A DNA stretch of 64,000 nt from Gordonia heveisoli (lineage in GTDB: Bacteria > Actinomycetota > Actinomycetes > Mycobacteriales > Mycobacteriaceae): NCBI RefSeq assembly GCF_030315745.1, contig NZ_JASXSH010000004.1, positions 1 to 64,000 of the forward strand, written 5' to 3'. Positions 1-8,587 of this stretch are shown piece after piece. A program made the translations under genes and the position numbers. The notes beneath the pieces were generated by a model. It did not search any database and was not told the DNA's origin. It saw only the letters and a list, made by a program, of their open reading frames with translations. How positions within the stretch are numbered: the stretch's first letter is position 1; every line of letters starts with the position of its first letter.

Positions 1-1
1 T

Positions 2-24
2 GAACATGCTCTGAAAGCATGTTC
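2..24. repeat. Perfect 8-bp inverted repeat just upstream of the transposase start
   Basis: GAACATGC and GCATGTTC flank a 7-base loop, and the right arm ends one base before the GTG start of the transposase. It could be part of the insertion sequence's left end, a translational hairpin limiting transposase expression, or a terminator of an upstream gene outside the window. There is no T-run, so a terminator is less likely. Confidence 0.6.
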
Positions 25-25
25 G

Positions 26-1195
26 GTGTCAGGTCCTCGGAATTCGCCGTCGTGTGGTGTATGTGGTCGCAAGCTCGTCAAGAACGGCAGCACCAGCGCC
101 GGGCGCACCCGCTGGCGCTGCAAGACCTGTGGTGCCTCGTTCACTCAGTCGCGCCCCGACATCACCCGCAAAGCCCAACTCGTAGCGTTCGGGGCCTGGC
201 TACTCGATGGCCGAAAGCCCGGCGAACTGGCCACCAGCACCCGCACCTTCTTCCGAGAAACAGCCTGGTGCTGGAACATCACGATCCCGCCACCACCGCC
301 CTCGACGACACCCGCGGACGTGCTGATGCTCGACGGCACCTACTTCCAGTCCTGGTGCCTACTCATCGCCTTCGACGGCCGCCACGTCATCGACTGGCAA
401 TGGTGCGATCGGGAAAAGAAGATCGCCTGGCAACAAATCCTGGCCCGGCAACCAGCCCCGAAAGTCGCCGTCATCGACGGCGGCACCGGACTACAGGCCG
501 CGCTCGCCGAAGACTGGCCTCACACCCGCATCCAACGCTGCTACTTCCACATCTTCCAAACCGTCCGCCGCCACCACACCTACCGACCACGACTGGACGC
601 CGGCCGCGAAATACGGTCGCTGACAAGAGCATTGATGAATATCCGCAACCCCGACCAAGCGGTGTTGTGGCTGGGCGCTTACAACGACTGGGAACAACGC
701 TGGGACAGCTTTCTGCGGCACCGCACCTACGCCAGAGCGCATACCACCCGCCCTACCGGCGTGCCCGAACATCGCACCTGGTGGTACACCCACCGCGACC
801 TACGCATGACCCGCGGCATGTTCCGGCGCCTGATCACCGGCAACCAACTATTCACCTGGATCGACCCCGCCCTCACCACCGAGGACCACCCCTTGCACCG
901 CACCACCTCCCCACTAGAAGGCGGCCCGAACAAGGCCCTCAAAGACCTATTCCGCGCGCACCGAGGCCTGCCCACCGAACACGCCCGACGCGCAGCGGAA
1001 TGGACACTGAACAGCCTCACCACCCACCCACACCAGCCATGGACACTCGTCCGACCCCAGCACTACAACCCACCACCAGCACGACCGGCCTCCACACCCG
1101 AGGACGACCACATCGGACCCGACATGGGCACACACTTCAGCTGGGAAGACGGCAACGGCATCCAAACCGGCTGGGCCGGACGATCACGCCGCTAA
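26..1195 (+). CDS. IS256-superfamily (IS1249-type) transposase
   Basis: This 389-residue protein begins with a zinc-ribbon (CGVCGRK near residue 11, then CKTC near 33), followed by a DDE/MULE-like core. The likely catalytic residues are the Asp in LMLDGTYF (about residue 103), the Asp in AVIDGGTGL (about 150) and the Glu in TSPLEGGPNK (about 295). The CYFHI motif typical of IS256/MULE transposases follows the second Asp. Length and layout match the Zn-ribbon IS1249 subgroup, so the enzyme looks intact and would catalyse cut-and-paste or copy-out transposition. The GTG start is preceded by a hairpin. The left terminal repeat is probably outside the window, and I could not define the right terminal repeat securely between 1196 and 1249. 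Confidence 0.85.
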   Translation: MSGPRNSPSCGVCGRKLVKNGSTSAGRTRWRCKTCGASFTQSRPDITRKAQLVAFGAWLLDGRKPGELATSTRTFFRETAWCWNITIPPPPPSTTPADVLMLDGTYFQSWCLLIAFDGRHVIDWQWCDREKKIAWQQILARQPAPKVAVIDGGTGLQAALAEDWPHTRIQRCYFHIFQTVRRHHTYRPRLDAGREIRSLTRALMNIRNPDQAVLWLGAYNDWEQRWDSFLRHRTYARAHTTRPTGVPEHRTWWYTHRDLRMTRGMFRRLITGNQLFTWIDPALTTEDHPLHRTTSPLEGGPNKALKDLFRAHRGLPTEHARRAAEWTLNSLTTHPHQPWTLVRPQHYNPPPARPASTPEDDHIGPDMGTHFSWEDGNGIQTGWAGRSRR

Positions 1196-1249
1196 CACCT
1201 CGACACGCCGACAGCCATACACACATTTTGGCAATTAACCCGCAATTGA

Positions 1250-1278
1250 AAAAGCCCCCGGGATTACCGGGGGCTTTT
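1250..1278 (-). terminator. Rho-independent terminator after tRNA-Phe
   Basis: AAAAGCCCCC at 1250-1259 pairs with GGGGGCTTTT at 1269-1278. On the minus strand the stem is followed by a T-rich run. It closes the minus-strand tRNA cluster and separates it from the convergent transposase gene; its symmetry means it may work in both directions. Confidence 0.85.
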
Positions 1279-1286
1279 CAGCAAGG

Positions 1287-1360
1287 TGGCCAGAGTCGGG
1301 ATCGAACCGACGACCTTCCGCTTTTCAGGCGGACGCTCGTACCAACTGAGCTACCTGGCC
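1287..1360 (-). tRNA. tRNA-Phe (GAA)
   Basis: This is a 74-base cloverleaf on the minus strand. The 7-bp acceptor stem starts GGCCAGG, the anticodon loop is CTGAAAA with anticodon GAA, and the T-arm reads GGTTCGATCCC. CCA is not encoded. It is the last gene of a Lys-Glu-Asp-Phe group, an order I recall as conserved in mycobacteria. Confidence 0.97.
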
Positions 1361-1390
1361 GGAAGGTACGGTGTGCACCGAAACCTTTTG

Positions 1391-1464
1391 CGACCCTGAC
1401 GGGACTCGAACCCGCGACCTCCGCCGTGACAGGGCGGCGCGCTAACCAACTGCGCCACAGGGCC
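1391..1464 (-). tRNA. tRNA-Asp (GTC)
   Basis: This is a 74-base minus-strand tRNA. The acceptor stem GGCCCTG pairs with CAGGGTC, with G as discriminator base. The anticodon loop CTGTCAC carries GTC, and the T-arm is GGGTTCGAGTCCC. It lies 30 bases upstream of tRNA-Phe. Confidence 0.97.
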
Positions 1465-1519
1465 TTGCTGTACTGCATATTCAGTTATCCGCGTGACACG
1501 TTACCGCACCGCGCAGGCG

Positions 1520-1592
1520 TACCCCCTACGGGATTCGAACCCGCGCTACCGCCTTGAAAGGGCGGCGTCCTAGGCCGCTAGACGAAGGGGGC
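1520..1592 (-). tRNA. tRNA-Glu (TTC)
   Basis: This is a 73-base minus-strand tRNA. The anticodon loop CTTTCAA carries TTC, the anticodon stem is CCGCC/GGCGG, and the T-arm is GGGTTCGAATCCC. The acceptor stem GCCCCCT pairs with AGGGGGT, including a G-U at position 1-72. Confidence 0.97.
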
Positions 1593-1821
1593 CGGTGTTC
1601 TCCGTTGGGAGCTCGATCAGCTTAAGACACCGCGAGCTCAAAGCACAAATCGCTAGGTCGGCCACCACCCGCACCCTATCTGACCTGCACTCTCCCATCC
1701 GCAGACCGTGCTGCAAACCGCTTCTGGCACACAACTCCAGATAGTGATGGCCACCACATTTTCGCCCATCGGCATTGAATCGGCGTACAGGGCCCGGCCC
1801 GTGTCCTGACCCATGAACGAC

Positions 1822-1850
1822 AAAACCCCCCGGCCCAGAGGACCGGAGGG
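1822..1850 (-). terminator. Terminator after tRNA-Lys
   Basis: On the minus strand a stem of CCCTCCGG with GGCCGGGGGG is followed by TTTTGTC, 17 bases past the end of tRNA-Lys. This implies that tRNA-Lys is transcribed separately from Glu-Asp-Phe. The remaining spacer, 1593-1821, shows no convincing gene. Confidence 0.75.
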
Positions 1851-1866
1851 TGATGGTGAAGCGGAG

Positions 1867-1939
1867 TGCCCCCACCAGGGCTCGAACCTGGGACCTGCGG
1901 ATTAAAAGTCCGTAGCTCTACCAACTGAGCTATAGGGGC
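1867..1939 (-). tRNA. tRNA-Lys (TTT)
   Basis: This is a 73-base minus-strand tRNA. The acceptor stem GCCCCTA pairs with TGGGGGC, the anticodon loop CTTTTAA carries TTT, and the T-arm is AGGTTCGAGCCCT. It has its own terminator immediately downstream. Confidence 0.97.
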
Positions 1940-2125
1940 AAGCCCCGCGAGCGGGGCCGAGACGAGCTTACAGGCACGCGTACGAGATGCCGCGCCGGAC
2001 ACCCACCGTGTCTCGCAGCAGCGATCGGTCTGAGATCAGCCAAGCGTCATCCGACAGACTGCGATCCGCACGTCGTGGGCCCCATCCCGGCTTCGAGCAC
2101 CAGCGGTCCCACTACTGTGACTCGG

Positions 2126-2734
2126 ATGACGACACCCCCGATGACGCCGCAGTGGCACAACAATCCCAACCCCCCTCCCCCAGGATGGCCGACGCAGACG
2201 CCGCCGAAATCCCGCACCGGCGTGATCGTGGTTCTGTCACTGCTCCTGGCGGCGTTCATCGCCGCCACGTGCGTCCTCGCGGTGCTCTACGCGACTTCTT
2301 CCGACGACGATTCCGCAACGAGCCAAGCGGACGCACAGCAGTCTCAAGCGGCTGCGGTCGACGCCTCGCGGGCCGAGGCGGTCGACGTCGCGCGGAAGGT
2401 GGCAACTGCCATGATGTCGCTCGACTACCGGCAGCCAGACGCTCCCGCCGCTGCGATCGCACCGCTAAGTACCCCCGAATTCGCCGCGAAATGGCGCAAA
2501 ACCCTCGACTCCTCGCGCACCGTGTACGAAACGTCCAAGGTGGTGACAACCGGCACGGTCAGCCACGCCGCGGTCGAACGTATCGACGCCACGACCGCCA
2601 CCGTGATCGTGTTGGCCGAACAGAAGACGTCGAGTCTCATCGCCCCGCAGGGATCGACCACCAAAACCCAACTGATCGTCGAGCTGAACAGAGTCGACGG
2701 CAAATGGCTCGCCGACGACGTCACGGTCATCTGA
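2126..2734 (+). CDS. Mce-associated-like membrane protein (orphan)
   Basis: This protein is about 202 residues. A Pro-rich cytoplasmic N-terminus (NPNPPPPGW) leads into one transmembrane helix (VIVVLSLLLAAFIAATCV). The rest is an extracytoplasmic domain of about 135 residues ending with a DGKW-type strand (VDGKWLADDV). This architecture matches the Mce-associated membrane proteins encoded at 25.5-27.2 kb, but the gene stands alone. I chose the ATG at 2126; an in-frame GTG at 2075 would add 17 residues but lacks a good ribosome site. It converges on the HNH gene with a 26-base gap. The family assignment rests on architecture and the C-terminal pattern only. Confidence 0.75.
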   Translation: MTTPPMTPQWHNNPNPPPPGWPTQTPPKSRTGVIVVLSLLLAAFIAATCVLAVLYATSSDDDSATSQADAQQSQAAAVDASRAEAVDVARKVATAMMSLDYRQPDAPAAAIAPLSTPEFAAKWRKTLDSSRTVYETSKVVTTGTVSHAAVERIDATTATVIVLAEQKTSSLIAPQGSTTKTQLIVELNRVDGKWLADDVTVI

Positions 2735-2760
2735 CCGTCGCGACGGGCTTCGACCGGCCG

Positions 2761-4149
2761 TCAGCGGGGTCGGGTGATGATGGTTTGTCCGGTGCGGGGG
2801 TTGTGCCAGCTGATGCAACGGTCGGCGTGCATGGTCGGTATCCATAGCCCGAGGTGTTTGCGGTGGTGGTCGGGTGTGCACAGCGGGATGAGGTTGGCTG
2901 CGATCGTCCATCCACCGAGTTCGGGATGATCGGGATCGAAGGGGACGAGGTGGTCGAGTTCGCATTCATCGGCCGGCCGCCCACACAGGGGGTAGCGGCA
3001 GATCTTGTCGGTGGCGATGATCTGTGCCCGCAACCGCGGTGATGGCCGGTACCGCAACGCTCCGGGCGGGGGCCGGGTCAACCCGCCATGCCCGGCCGGG
3101 TCGATGATCGGCGCCACCTCGGTCCCGGCCACTACCAGCCCGGTGGTGTCGATGGTGAGTGGATAAGGTTGTCCGAGACCGGTATCGACAATGTCGGCGG
3201 CATGGGCGGCATCGAGTGCACCATGGCCGAGTAGATGTGGCACCGCGATGCCTGCGGGATCGGTGAACACCGTCAACGACGGCACCACCAGCCCCGTGTC
3301 AGAGCCCGCGTCCTCGGTGGCGGGCTCTGGTGTAGTGGATTCCGATGGTGGGGTGGTGTTTTTGGGACAGTCGGCACGTCCACACGCACACCTCAGGTGC
3401 GCCTGGGGTAAGCCGTGCAGTTCGGCCAGCGCGGCGACGCGTTGCCGCCCGATCGGCCGGGGGTCATCGATACAGATACGGGCGTCGATGAGTGCGGCGA
3501 TCTGTTTGGCCAGCAACACCCCATGTTCGGCCGGGACGGTCGCGGCGATGGTGGCGTGGCCGTGCGCGTCACCGGTGATGACCACGTTCTGGTGGCGTTC
3601 GGCGAAATCGTCTCGCGCATCGACGGCTTTGTCGGGGTCCAGGGAGATGACCAGTTCGTCGAGTTGATCGCGTAACGTCCGATCCGCGGTATATCGCTCA
3701 GCAAGGTCCAAGGCCACCGCCTGCGCACCATCACGTACCTCGGCATCGAGCAGCATCAATGCGTGGGCGATCAGGGTGATGCGGGCCAGACTGTGCTCAC
3801 CGTTGAGGAAGGACCGCCGGACCAGGGGCAGGTCGACGAGTAGGTCGGCCAACGCCACCCAACGGGCGGCCTGGCTACGAGAAACCTTCAACTGCAACGA
3901 GATTTCCCCGATCGCCGCTTTCATCGCAGCATCGGTGATCCGGCGACCATGGGTATGGGTGGGACAACGGCGGGGACGGGAGAACTCGTCGAACACCGCC
4001 AGCCCGATGCGGTACGCCAGATACACGGTGCGTGCCTCGGCCTCCCGGGCGAAGCGATGCACCATCCGGGCATGACCGGCAACCCGCTCGGCGGGCAGCG
4101 ACGCCAGGAACGCTTCCGCGCTGTCCTCGATTGCGGCCGTCATCCTCAA
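2761..4149 (-). CDS. HNH endonuclease signature protein with DUF222 domain (13E12 repeat family)
   Basis: The 462-residue protein has an N-terminal DUF222 domain (residues 15 to about 330) rich in helices and Ala. A C-terminal HNH motif follows: CRYPLCGRP at about 387, ELDHLVPF at about 402, NLIPLC at about 424 and the final DHHRKH. The DH, N and H catalytic positions and the paired Cys ligands are all present, so it looks intact. The family is multicopy in mycobacteria and relatives and is often a target for recombination. Its biological role is unknown; it may be a mobile-element-associated nuclease. The Pro/Thr-rich stretch near 265-285 is a linker. It is divergent from the gene at 4324. 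Confidence 0.9.
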   Translation of the reverse strand: MRMTAAIEDSAEAFLASLPAERVAGHARMVHRFAREAEARTVYLAYRIGLAVFDEFSRPRRCPTHTHGRRITDAAMKAAIGEISLQLKVSRSQAARWVALADLLVDLPLVRRSFLNGEHSLARITLIAHALMLLDAEVRDGAQAVALDLAERYTADRTLRDQLDELVISLDPDKAVDARDDFAERHQNVVITGDAHGHATIAATVPAEHGVLLAKQIAALIDARICIDDPRPIGRQRVAALAELHGLPQAHLRCACGRADCPKNTTPPSESTTPEPATEDAGSDTGLVVPSLTVFTDPAGIAVPHLLGHGALDAAHAADIVDTGLGQPYPLTIDTTGLVVAGTEVAPIIDPAGHGGLTRPPPGALRYRPSPRLRAQIIATDKICRYPLCGRPADECELDHLVPFDPDHPELGGWTIAANLIPLCTPDHHRKHLGLWIPTMHADRCISWHNPRTGQTIITRPR

Positions 4150-4323
4150 TCACCCCCTGGCGATACCCGGTTTCGATTGCTGCCCACAACCTATCGCCAG
4201 CCACCGACAAAATTGATCGCGCGACCAGGCCGGCCGACATTCACACATCCGACACCGTCGACGCCGACGCGCCCCGAACCGTAGGATCAGGCGACCGGCA
4301 AGCGGCTAGGGGGAGATCAATCG

Positions 4324-5616
4324 ATGATCGGTGACGTGCTGAGCTCATATGCGGCGCGATTCGGACGTATGCATGCCGCACTGTCGGCCGTCATCCCCGA
4401 CAATCCCACCCTCGCCCCGCCGGTCACGCAGCAGCAGTACGCGATCTCGCCGATGGCGATGTGGGCCCAACTCGCGCTGCTCGGTTCGGTGTCGGAACAG
4501 GCTGCGCCGGAACTGTTCGGCGACGCCGCGCGCACACGCGAGGCTCTGTGGAATGTCCTGGACCAGCCGCACCCCGGCTGCACCATCTCATCGATGCTGT
4601 GGCTCGGTCACGGGATCGACCTACCCGGCATCGACGCTGTCGCAGACAAACTCGCCGAACGCGGCCACTGGACCGGCCGCGGTATTCCCGACCGCTTCGA
4701 CATCGAGCACTGGACGCGTCAGCGGACCGGCGGCATCATCGCCGAAGATCCGTCCGGAGAACATGATCCGATTCACTTCCAGCCATTCTCGGCCGCCCCA
4801 CCGGCACTCACCGCCGCCGTCGCCGCGGTGACCGCGGGAACGTGGCCGATGCCGCTGGAGATCTGCCCGGCCGGGGAACTCGGTGACGACTGGCCGATTT
4901 CCCGGGTGCTGCGCAGCTCGGGTCCCGACTGTGGACTCGTCCGCGACCGCGTACTCGGACTGGTCGGTCTCACCCTCAACCGCTGTCCCAACGGACTTTT
5001 CGTCGCATCGGTGATCGCCGACCCGCACCGCAGTCCCGACGAGGTCAACGCCGCCGCGCTACGCGTCCTGCGACGGTTCTCCTCCGGCGAACGCGTCTTT
5101 CTGACCAACGCCCAGCTGAGTGCGGGCGAGGGCGACTGGTGGCGGGTCGGATCGAGCCCACTGTACGCGGGTGGATTCGTTGAACAGCAACATAACTCAT
5201 CACTGATGCCGGCGTGGTCGACGACTGGCTCCTACGACCTGATGACCTACGGTCTCGATCACTGGCGAACATTGCACGAAGGTGTCGTGAAACGTGTCGG
5301 TCCGCCCTACGACACCGCACTTGCCGAACACACCACGCACCTGGAGTTCACCGCGACGGGGTTCACCGCGGCCGGGGTGAGCGGTAGTTCGATCGTCGCG
5401 GGCGGCTTACTCACCGCACTGCTCGCCGACACGATCCCATCGGAGGAACCCGACGCACTGTTCACCCCGGCCACCGGCGGGACGATCGTCGAACTCGAAT
5501 ACTGCCATCCGTTCGCGGTGATCGTCGGAACATCATCGGAGGCCAGCGGCCATCTGTGGCAAGGGGTTCCGCTGTACTCGGCCTGGGTGGCCGAGGTGAC
5601 CGAAGCCGTCCGGTAG
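4324..5616 (+). CDS. Uncharacterised protein, possibly serpin-like
   Basis: The protein is 430 residues, with no signal peptide or membrane segment visible. Near the N-terminus, AISPMAMWAQLALLGSVSEQ resembles the serpin helix that begins SPxSI.xALA. Near the C-terminus, LEFTATGFTAAGVSGSS resembles a serpin reactive-loop hinge. The later CHPFAVIVGTSSEASG with GVPLYSAW resembles the closing strands (HPF.f.i.d..tg..lf.G.v). Overall length is close to the 370-420 typical of serpins. If the match is right, it would be a cytoplasmic protease inhibitor, or a protein that has lost that function. The ATG start follows AGGGGGAGATCA, a good ribosome site. It converges with the hydrolase at 5626. Coding status is secure; the serpin link is a visual inference. 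Confidence 0.8.
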   Translation: MIGDVLSSYAARFGRMHAALSAVIPDNPTLAPPVTQQQYAISPMAMWAQLALLGSVSEQAAPELFGDAARTREALWNVLDQPHPGCTISSMLWLGHGIDLPGIDAVADKLAERGHWTGRGIPDRFDIEHWTRQRTGGIIAEDPSGEHDPIHFQPFSAAPPALTAAVAAVTAGTWPMPLEICPAGELGDDWPISRVLRSSGPDCGLVRDRVLGLVGLTLNRCPNGLFVASVIADPHRSPDEVNAAALRVLRRFSSGERVFLTNAQLSAGEGDWWRVGSSPLYAGGFVEQQHNSSLMPAWSTTGSYDLMTYGLDHWRTLHEGVVKRVGPPYDTALAEHTTHLEFTATGFTAAGVSGSSIVAGGLLTALLADTIPSEEPDALFTPATGGTIVELEYCHPFAVIVGTSSEASGHLWQGVPLYSAWVAEVTEAVR

Positions 5617-5625
5617 TCGCGCCGG

Positions 5626-6534
5626 TCAGGATTCGGCGAGCGGTCCGCGAGCGGTGACGGCGGCCGTGACCGTGTCGATCGCCTCGACGAAGGGCGGGAT
5701 GAACCATTCGGCGCCGAGGACGCAGCAGGCGTGTCCGCCGTCGACGTCGAACCGCCGGGCACCCGGTATTCCGTCGACGAGCAACTGCTGACGCGCGGGT
5801 TCGACAACCTTGTCACGAGTCGAGACGACCACGGCGGTCGGCACATCGACTTCGCCGAGCCAGTCGCGGGAGTCGAAGCGCCCCAATCCATCCCCGAAGT
5901 CACCCAGATGCGACAGCGGCGTCGACAAGAACTGGCGGATCGCCCACAGCGCGGCATGGCCGGTGGTGTCGTCGAGCCGCTTCGCCGAGGGCCGGGGCAG
6001 GATCCGGTAGAGCGGGGTGAGCAGCCGTCCGGTCCGGTGCGCCTGGGCCCGATGCTGCGGGTCGTTGGTGGTGAAGTACGGCCCGGTCGAGCACAGCACC
6101 AGTCCGCCGACCCGATCGCGATGTCGTCGCCAGGTCAGCTGCGCGATACCGCCGCCCATCGAGAAGCCGGCCGCGGTGAACCGGTCGATCCCCAGCACGT
6201 CGGCAAGTGCGACGACGTCGTCGGCGCAGTCATCGAGGTCGAATCCCGGCGAGGTGATACCCCGACCGTGCCACCGCTGATCCATCGTGATGACCCGATA
6301 GCGCTCGGTGAGCGCCGACAGGCTCGGGTACCAGCAGAGCAAGCCCGTGGTGAGTACCGAATGCAGCAGGAACACCGGCGGGGCCTCGCGCGGACCGGAG
6401 TCGGTGACGAAGGTCTGACCGCGTCCGGGCAGGTCGACGAGCCGACCGGCCGGCAATCCGGCCACCGGATGGGGTTTGAACACATGGTTGGCGGCTCGCA
6501 TCGAACCGCTGACGAACTTGGGTGCCACCCTCAT
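5626..6534 (-). CDS. Alpha/beta-fold hydrolase
   Basis: A roughly 302-residue alpha/beta hydrolase, probably cytosolic. The sequence shows the FLLHSV oxyanion strand, MDQRWHGRG (typical of the D-x-R-G-x-G turn), and the nucleophile elbow GFSMGG. The acid is likely in VVSTRDKVV, and the catalytic His in VDGGHACCVLG. These features fit an esterase, lactonase or C-C hydrolase; the substrate is unknown. A GTG at 6573 is an alternative start adding 13 residues. It is followed by a second, plus-strand hydrolase at 6646, so the two are divergent with a short shared promoter region. Confidence 0.85.
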   Translation of the reverse strand: MRVAPKFVSGSMRAANHVFKPHPVAGLPAGRLVDLPGRGQTFVTDSGPREAPPVFLLHSVLTTGLLCWYPSLSALTERYRVITMDQRWHGRGITSPGFDLDDCADDVVALADVLGIDRFTAAGFSMGGGIAQLTWRRHRDRVGGLVLCSTGPYFTTNDPQHRAQAHRTGRLLTPLYRILPRPSAKRLDDTTGHAALWAIRQFLSTPLSHLGDFGDGLGRFDSRDWLGEVDVPTAVVVSTRDKVVEPARQQLLVDGIPGARRFDVDGGHACCVLGAEWFIPPFVEAIDTVTAAVTARGPLAES

Positions 6535-6645
6535 GACGCTACGCGCGCACGGGCGTGAAGGTGGGATGGTCACCCGCTTCGATCGGGTCGCGGGAAATGC
6601 CGACCAACCGATCGGGTGTGATCTGGGTCATGTCATGCTAGAGGG

Positions 6646-7563
6646 ATGCTGGATATCGCGCGCCCCAAGATCGAGGGGTCGATCGCCGTCGGCGAGAACA
6701 AGCGACGGATCGGGTTCGCCGAATACGGTGAGGCCACCGGCCGCCCGATGGTCTGGCTGCACGGCACCCCCGGTGCCCGGCGCCAGATCCCCACCGAGGC
6801 TCGCGAACATGCGGTGACCCACGGCATCCGGCTGATCGGCATCGACCGGCCCGGCGTCGGGTCGTCGACGCCGTATCACTACGCCAACGTCGCCGCCTTC
6901 GCCGACGATCTCGCCAAGGTGGTCGACGCCCTCGGCATCGACGAGTTCGCGGTCATCGGGCTCTCCGGTGGCGGGCCGTACACGCTGGCGGCCGCGCATG
7001 CGATGCCTGAGCGGGTCGTCGCGGCGGGGATTCTCGGCGGTGTCGCACCGCGCGTCGGCCCGGAGGCCATCGGCGGCGGTCTGATGGAACTGGGCAGCTT
7101 CGTCGCCCCGGCGGTCGAGGTGGCGGGCGCCCCGATCGGCAAGGTGCTCAGCACGATCCTGGGCGTCGCACGACCGATCGCCGATCCGGCGATCCGCATC
7201 TACGGCCGCTTCTCCCCCGAGGCCGACCGGGCGGCACTCGCCCGCCCCGAGTTCCGGGCGATGTTCCTCAACGACCTGCTGCACGGCGGCCGCCGCCGCA
7301 TGGAGGCCCCCTTCAACGACATCGTCGCCTTCGCCCACGACTGGGGTTTCCGGGTCTCCGACGTCACGGTGCCGGTCCGGTGGTGGCACGGCGACGCCGA
7401 CCACATCGTCCCCTTCGAACACGGCGAGCACATGGTCTCGCTCCTCCCCGACGCCAAGCTGTTCATGCTCCCCGGCGACAGCCACCTCAGCACCCTGAAC
7501 ATGGCGACCGACATCCTCGACGAGATCGCGACGTTGTGGGATCAGCGTGCGGCGTTGCGTTAG
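6646..7563 (+). CDS. Alpha/beta-fold hydrolase
   Basis: This is a 305-residue alpha/beta hydrolase. The motifs are VWLHGTPG (oxyanion region), GIDRPGVGSS, the nucleophile elbow GLSGGG, an Asp in WWHGDADHIVP, and the catalytic His in LPGDSHLSTL. The ATG at 6646 follows TAGAGGG. The pattern is that of the broad proline iminopeptidase/epoxide hydrolase-like group, and the substrate cannot be read from sequence. It is only distantly related to its divergent neighbour at 5626-6534, so this is not a simple duplication. The gap 7564-7669 downstream shows no gene or clear terminator. Confidence 0.85.
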   Translation: MLDIARPKIEGSIAVGENKRRIGFAEYGEATGRPMVWLHGTPGARRQIPTEAREHAVTHGIRLIGIDRPGVGSSTPYHYANVAAFADDLAKVVDALGIDEFAVIGLSGGGPYTLAAAHAMPERVVAAGILGGVAPRVGPEAIGGGLMELGSFVAPAVEVAGAPIGKVLSTILGVARPIADPAIRIYGRFSPEADRAALARPEFRAMFLNDLLHGGRRRMEAPFNDIVAFAHDWGFRVSDVTVPVRWWHGDADHIVPFEHGEHMVSLLPDAKLFMLPGDSHLSTLNMATDILDEIATLWDQRAALR

Positions 7564-7669
7564 CGCGACTGCCCGGGACATCCGGTGCTACCCGATTGCG
7601 AACCCGGTCAGACGCTCGTGATGTGGATGTCACAGCACTGAAAGCTGCTCACGACACTCGAACCACCGC

Positions 7670-8581
7670 TCACGGCGCAGTCGCCGACAATCCGGCCGCG
7701 AGGCCGAGGACGACAGCCATCAGCATCACCTCGGCGACGCCGTGGCGAACCGAGACCGCCTCGGACATGCGGTGCCGGGATGCCGCGGGCACCCAGGTGC
7801 GCCGGTGCCACCAGCCCAGGCCGGCCAACGCCGACAGTCCGGCGAGTTTGGCCAGCAGGATCCGGCCGTAGCCGGTGGTGGCCAGTTCGGTGATCCCGCC
7901 GACCTCGACCACCCCGACGATCACCCCCGTCGCCGCGATCACCCCGACCGCCCACACCGCGAACCGGGAGAACTCGGGAAGGGTTGCCGCCCAGCCGGAT
8001 CGGCCCCGCAGGGTGAGTACCATCGCGGCCAGGGTGCCGCACCACCAGGCGGCGGCCAGCGCGTGCGCACCGACCAGTACCGGACCCCAGACATGCAGGG
8101 AGGCATGGCCACCGACCGCGGTCGCCAGCACACCGACCGCCGCGACGACCGCGACCGCCCGCACCCCGATGACCACCGCGGTGAGCAGGTCGACGCTCAC
8201 CCACGCCAGGATCAGCAGCGCGGCCGCGGCCGAGACGAGTTCGGCGGCACCGGAGCTCATCGCGGTACCGAACTGATCGATGTCGACGTCGACCGCCGCC
8301 ACCCCGGACTGATCCGCGGTGCGCAACCAGCCGGCCACGACCGACGCCGACAACCACAGTGCCGCAAGGACACCGATGATCCGTGTGGATGGCTGTGCCC
8401 CCAGACTCGGCAACGCGCCGAGCCCGAGCAGGACGGTCGAGGCTCCGAGCGCAATCGACGCGGGCAATGCCACCGCGCCGGGCCCGTCGGGGCGGGCGAG
8501 TACCCAACAAACACCCACCCCGACGAGCAGCACGGGCAATGCGGTGGCGATCAGCAGATCACCGGTGCGGGCCCGCATCAT
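7670..8581 (-). CDS. copD: Copper resistance protein D (CopD-type membrane protein)
   Basis: The protein has 303 residues and eight or so predicted transmembrane helices, spaced as in CopD/PcoD copper permeases. GGHASLHVWGPVLVGAHALAA includes the conserved His-rich membrane motif, and WWHRR lies near the C-terminal helices. It would move copper across the membrane, taking it from CopC-like periplasmic or surface proteins. It is the last gene of the copper operon, 6 bases after copC, so the two are co-transcribed. Fused or adjacent CopC-CopD pairs are standard in actinobacteria. Confidence is high for family, lower for import versus export. Confidence 0.88.
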   Translation of the reverse strand: MMRARTGDLLIATALPVLLVGVGVCWVLARPDGPGAVALPASIALGASTVLLGLGALPSLGAQPSTRIIGVLAALWLSASVVAGWLRTADQSGVAAVDVDIDQFGTAMSSGAAELVSAAAALLILAWVSVDLLTAVVIGVRAVAVVAAVGVLATAVGGHASLHVWGPVLVGAHALAAAWWCGTLAAMVLTLRGRSGWAATLPEFSRFAVWAVGVIAATGVIVGVVEVGGITELATTGYGRILLAKLAGLSALAGLGWWHRRTWVPAASRHRMSEAVSVRHGVAEVMLMAVVLGLAAGLSATAP

Positions 8582-8587
8582 CGACGA

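Noticed and set aside
19-1557. A 512-codon plus-strand frame through the transposase and tRNA genes
   Set aside because: It is out of frame with the recognisable transposase and runs straight through two tRNA genes and a terminator.
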